Assembly (NCBI GenBank): GCA_008360955.1
Contig: LUCM01000715.1
Span: forward strand, 191,385 to 255,384
Direction of reading: 5' to 3'
Source of the DNA: Fasciolopsis buskii
Lineage: Eukaryota; Platyhelminthes; Trematoda; Plagiorchiida; Fasciolidae
Length of the DNA: 64,000 nucleotides
Shown here: piece after piece, positions 63,690 through 64,000 of the stretch
How the letters are laid out: each line of letters starts with the position of its first letter
Numbering within the stretch: position 1 is the first letter of the stretch
The notes under the pieces: model-generated
The model's input: the letters and a program-made list of their open reading frames with translations, nothing else
What the model was told of the DNA's origin: nothing
Database searches by the model: none
Made by a program: the position numbers and the translations under genes

Positions 63690-64000
63690 GCAGCCCCTAG
63701 ATGCACAATAGCACAAAGCCCGCGGCCGATGCCTTTTCCCCAAGCTTACATGTTTCTGTAAAAAGATTGAATATCCAAGGGGAACAGGGAGTCGACCTAC
63801 ACAGATGGGAAAAGATAGGAGGCTGCTGCAGCCAACACACGGAACATAGCCAAACTGTACAAGCGCGCTCTCTCAATCATTTTGATTCGATAGAAAATGA
63901 CAACACGATCGCCACTGTTAACGGCTCACTCTCATATCCTTTACTGTCCCCAGCCAGAAAGCTGACGGGTCTTTCAGATCTCAATCAAAAAGACGTGAGA
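63690..64000 (-). mobile_element. RTE 3' end, continuing past the window
   Basis: Reverse complement of about 11640-11945. Shared blocks are gatcgccactgttaacggct, ctcactctcatatcctttac, cagccagaaagctgacgggt and cttttccccaagctta. It is the 3' UTR and last codons of the 8.3 kb element's subfamily, cut by the window edge. Confidence 0.85.

Overview
The window is metazoan nuclear DNA, most likely from a parasitic flatworm, with a digenean fluke the best guess. It holds one recognisable host gene, split into nine coding exons over about 39 kb of the minus strand. Its introns and flanks are packed with decayed retroelements: RTE/SR2-like non-LTR elements, a Ty3/gypsy element resembling the CsRn1 type, and a tRNA-derived SINE family. 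The flatworm assignment is an inference from the character of these repeats and from the intron-rich gene. The species cannot be named from the sequence. The bacterial features one might look for (operons, CRISPR, rRNA) are absent. Layout: 1-2.6 kb shows nothing recognisable except two dinucleotide repeats. A broken Ty3/gypsy element (protease, reverse transcriptase and integrase remnants) occupies about 2.65-5.2 kb. Two arms of a diverged inverted repeat lie at 5.95-6.2 and 7.67-7.95 kb. An almost full-length but frameshifted RTE element runs from 8.3 to 12.0 kb on the plus strand. 12-15 kb is unassigned. 15.0-17.8 kb lies downstream of the kinase stop codon and is probably its 3' UTR or flank. 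The gene on the minus strand is a DYRK1A/minibrain-type dual-specificity kinase. Its coding exons, in transcription order, are 56619-55678 (exon acceptor at 56688), 53994-53406, 51830-51574, 38577-38409, 30944-30626, 30250-30136, 28357-28070, 20126-19910 and 18189-17843. All eight junctions have GT-AG ends and matching phases, giving 1080 codons plus a stop from the ATG at 56619. The protein has the DYRK N-terminal conserved segment, a bipartite nuclear signal and a kinase domain with every catalytic residue checked. It also has three departures from the usual DYRK1A plan: a long insertion where the DH box should be, a His-rich run placed before the kinase domain, and a low-complexity insertion in the C-lobe. 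Upstream of the gene (57-64 kb) are more SINE and RTE fragments, ending in an RTE 3' end cut by the window edge. The most unusual non-coding feature is a pair of near-identical inverted copies (about 450 bp) in introns at 29.04-29.51 and 49.99-50.44 kb. They flank exons 4-6, whose combined length (603 nt) is an exact number of codons, so exon skipping or a circular RNA would both keep the reading frame.
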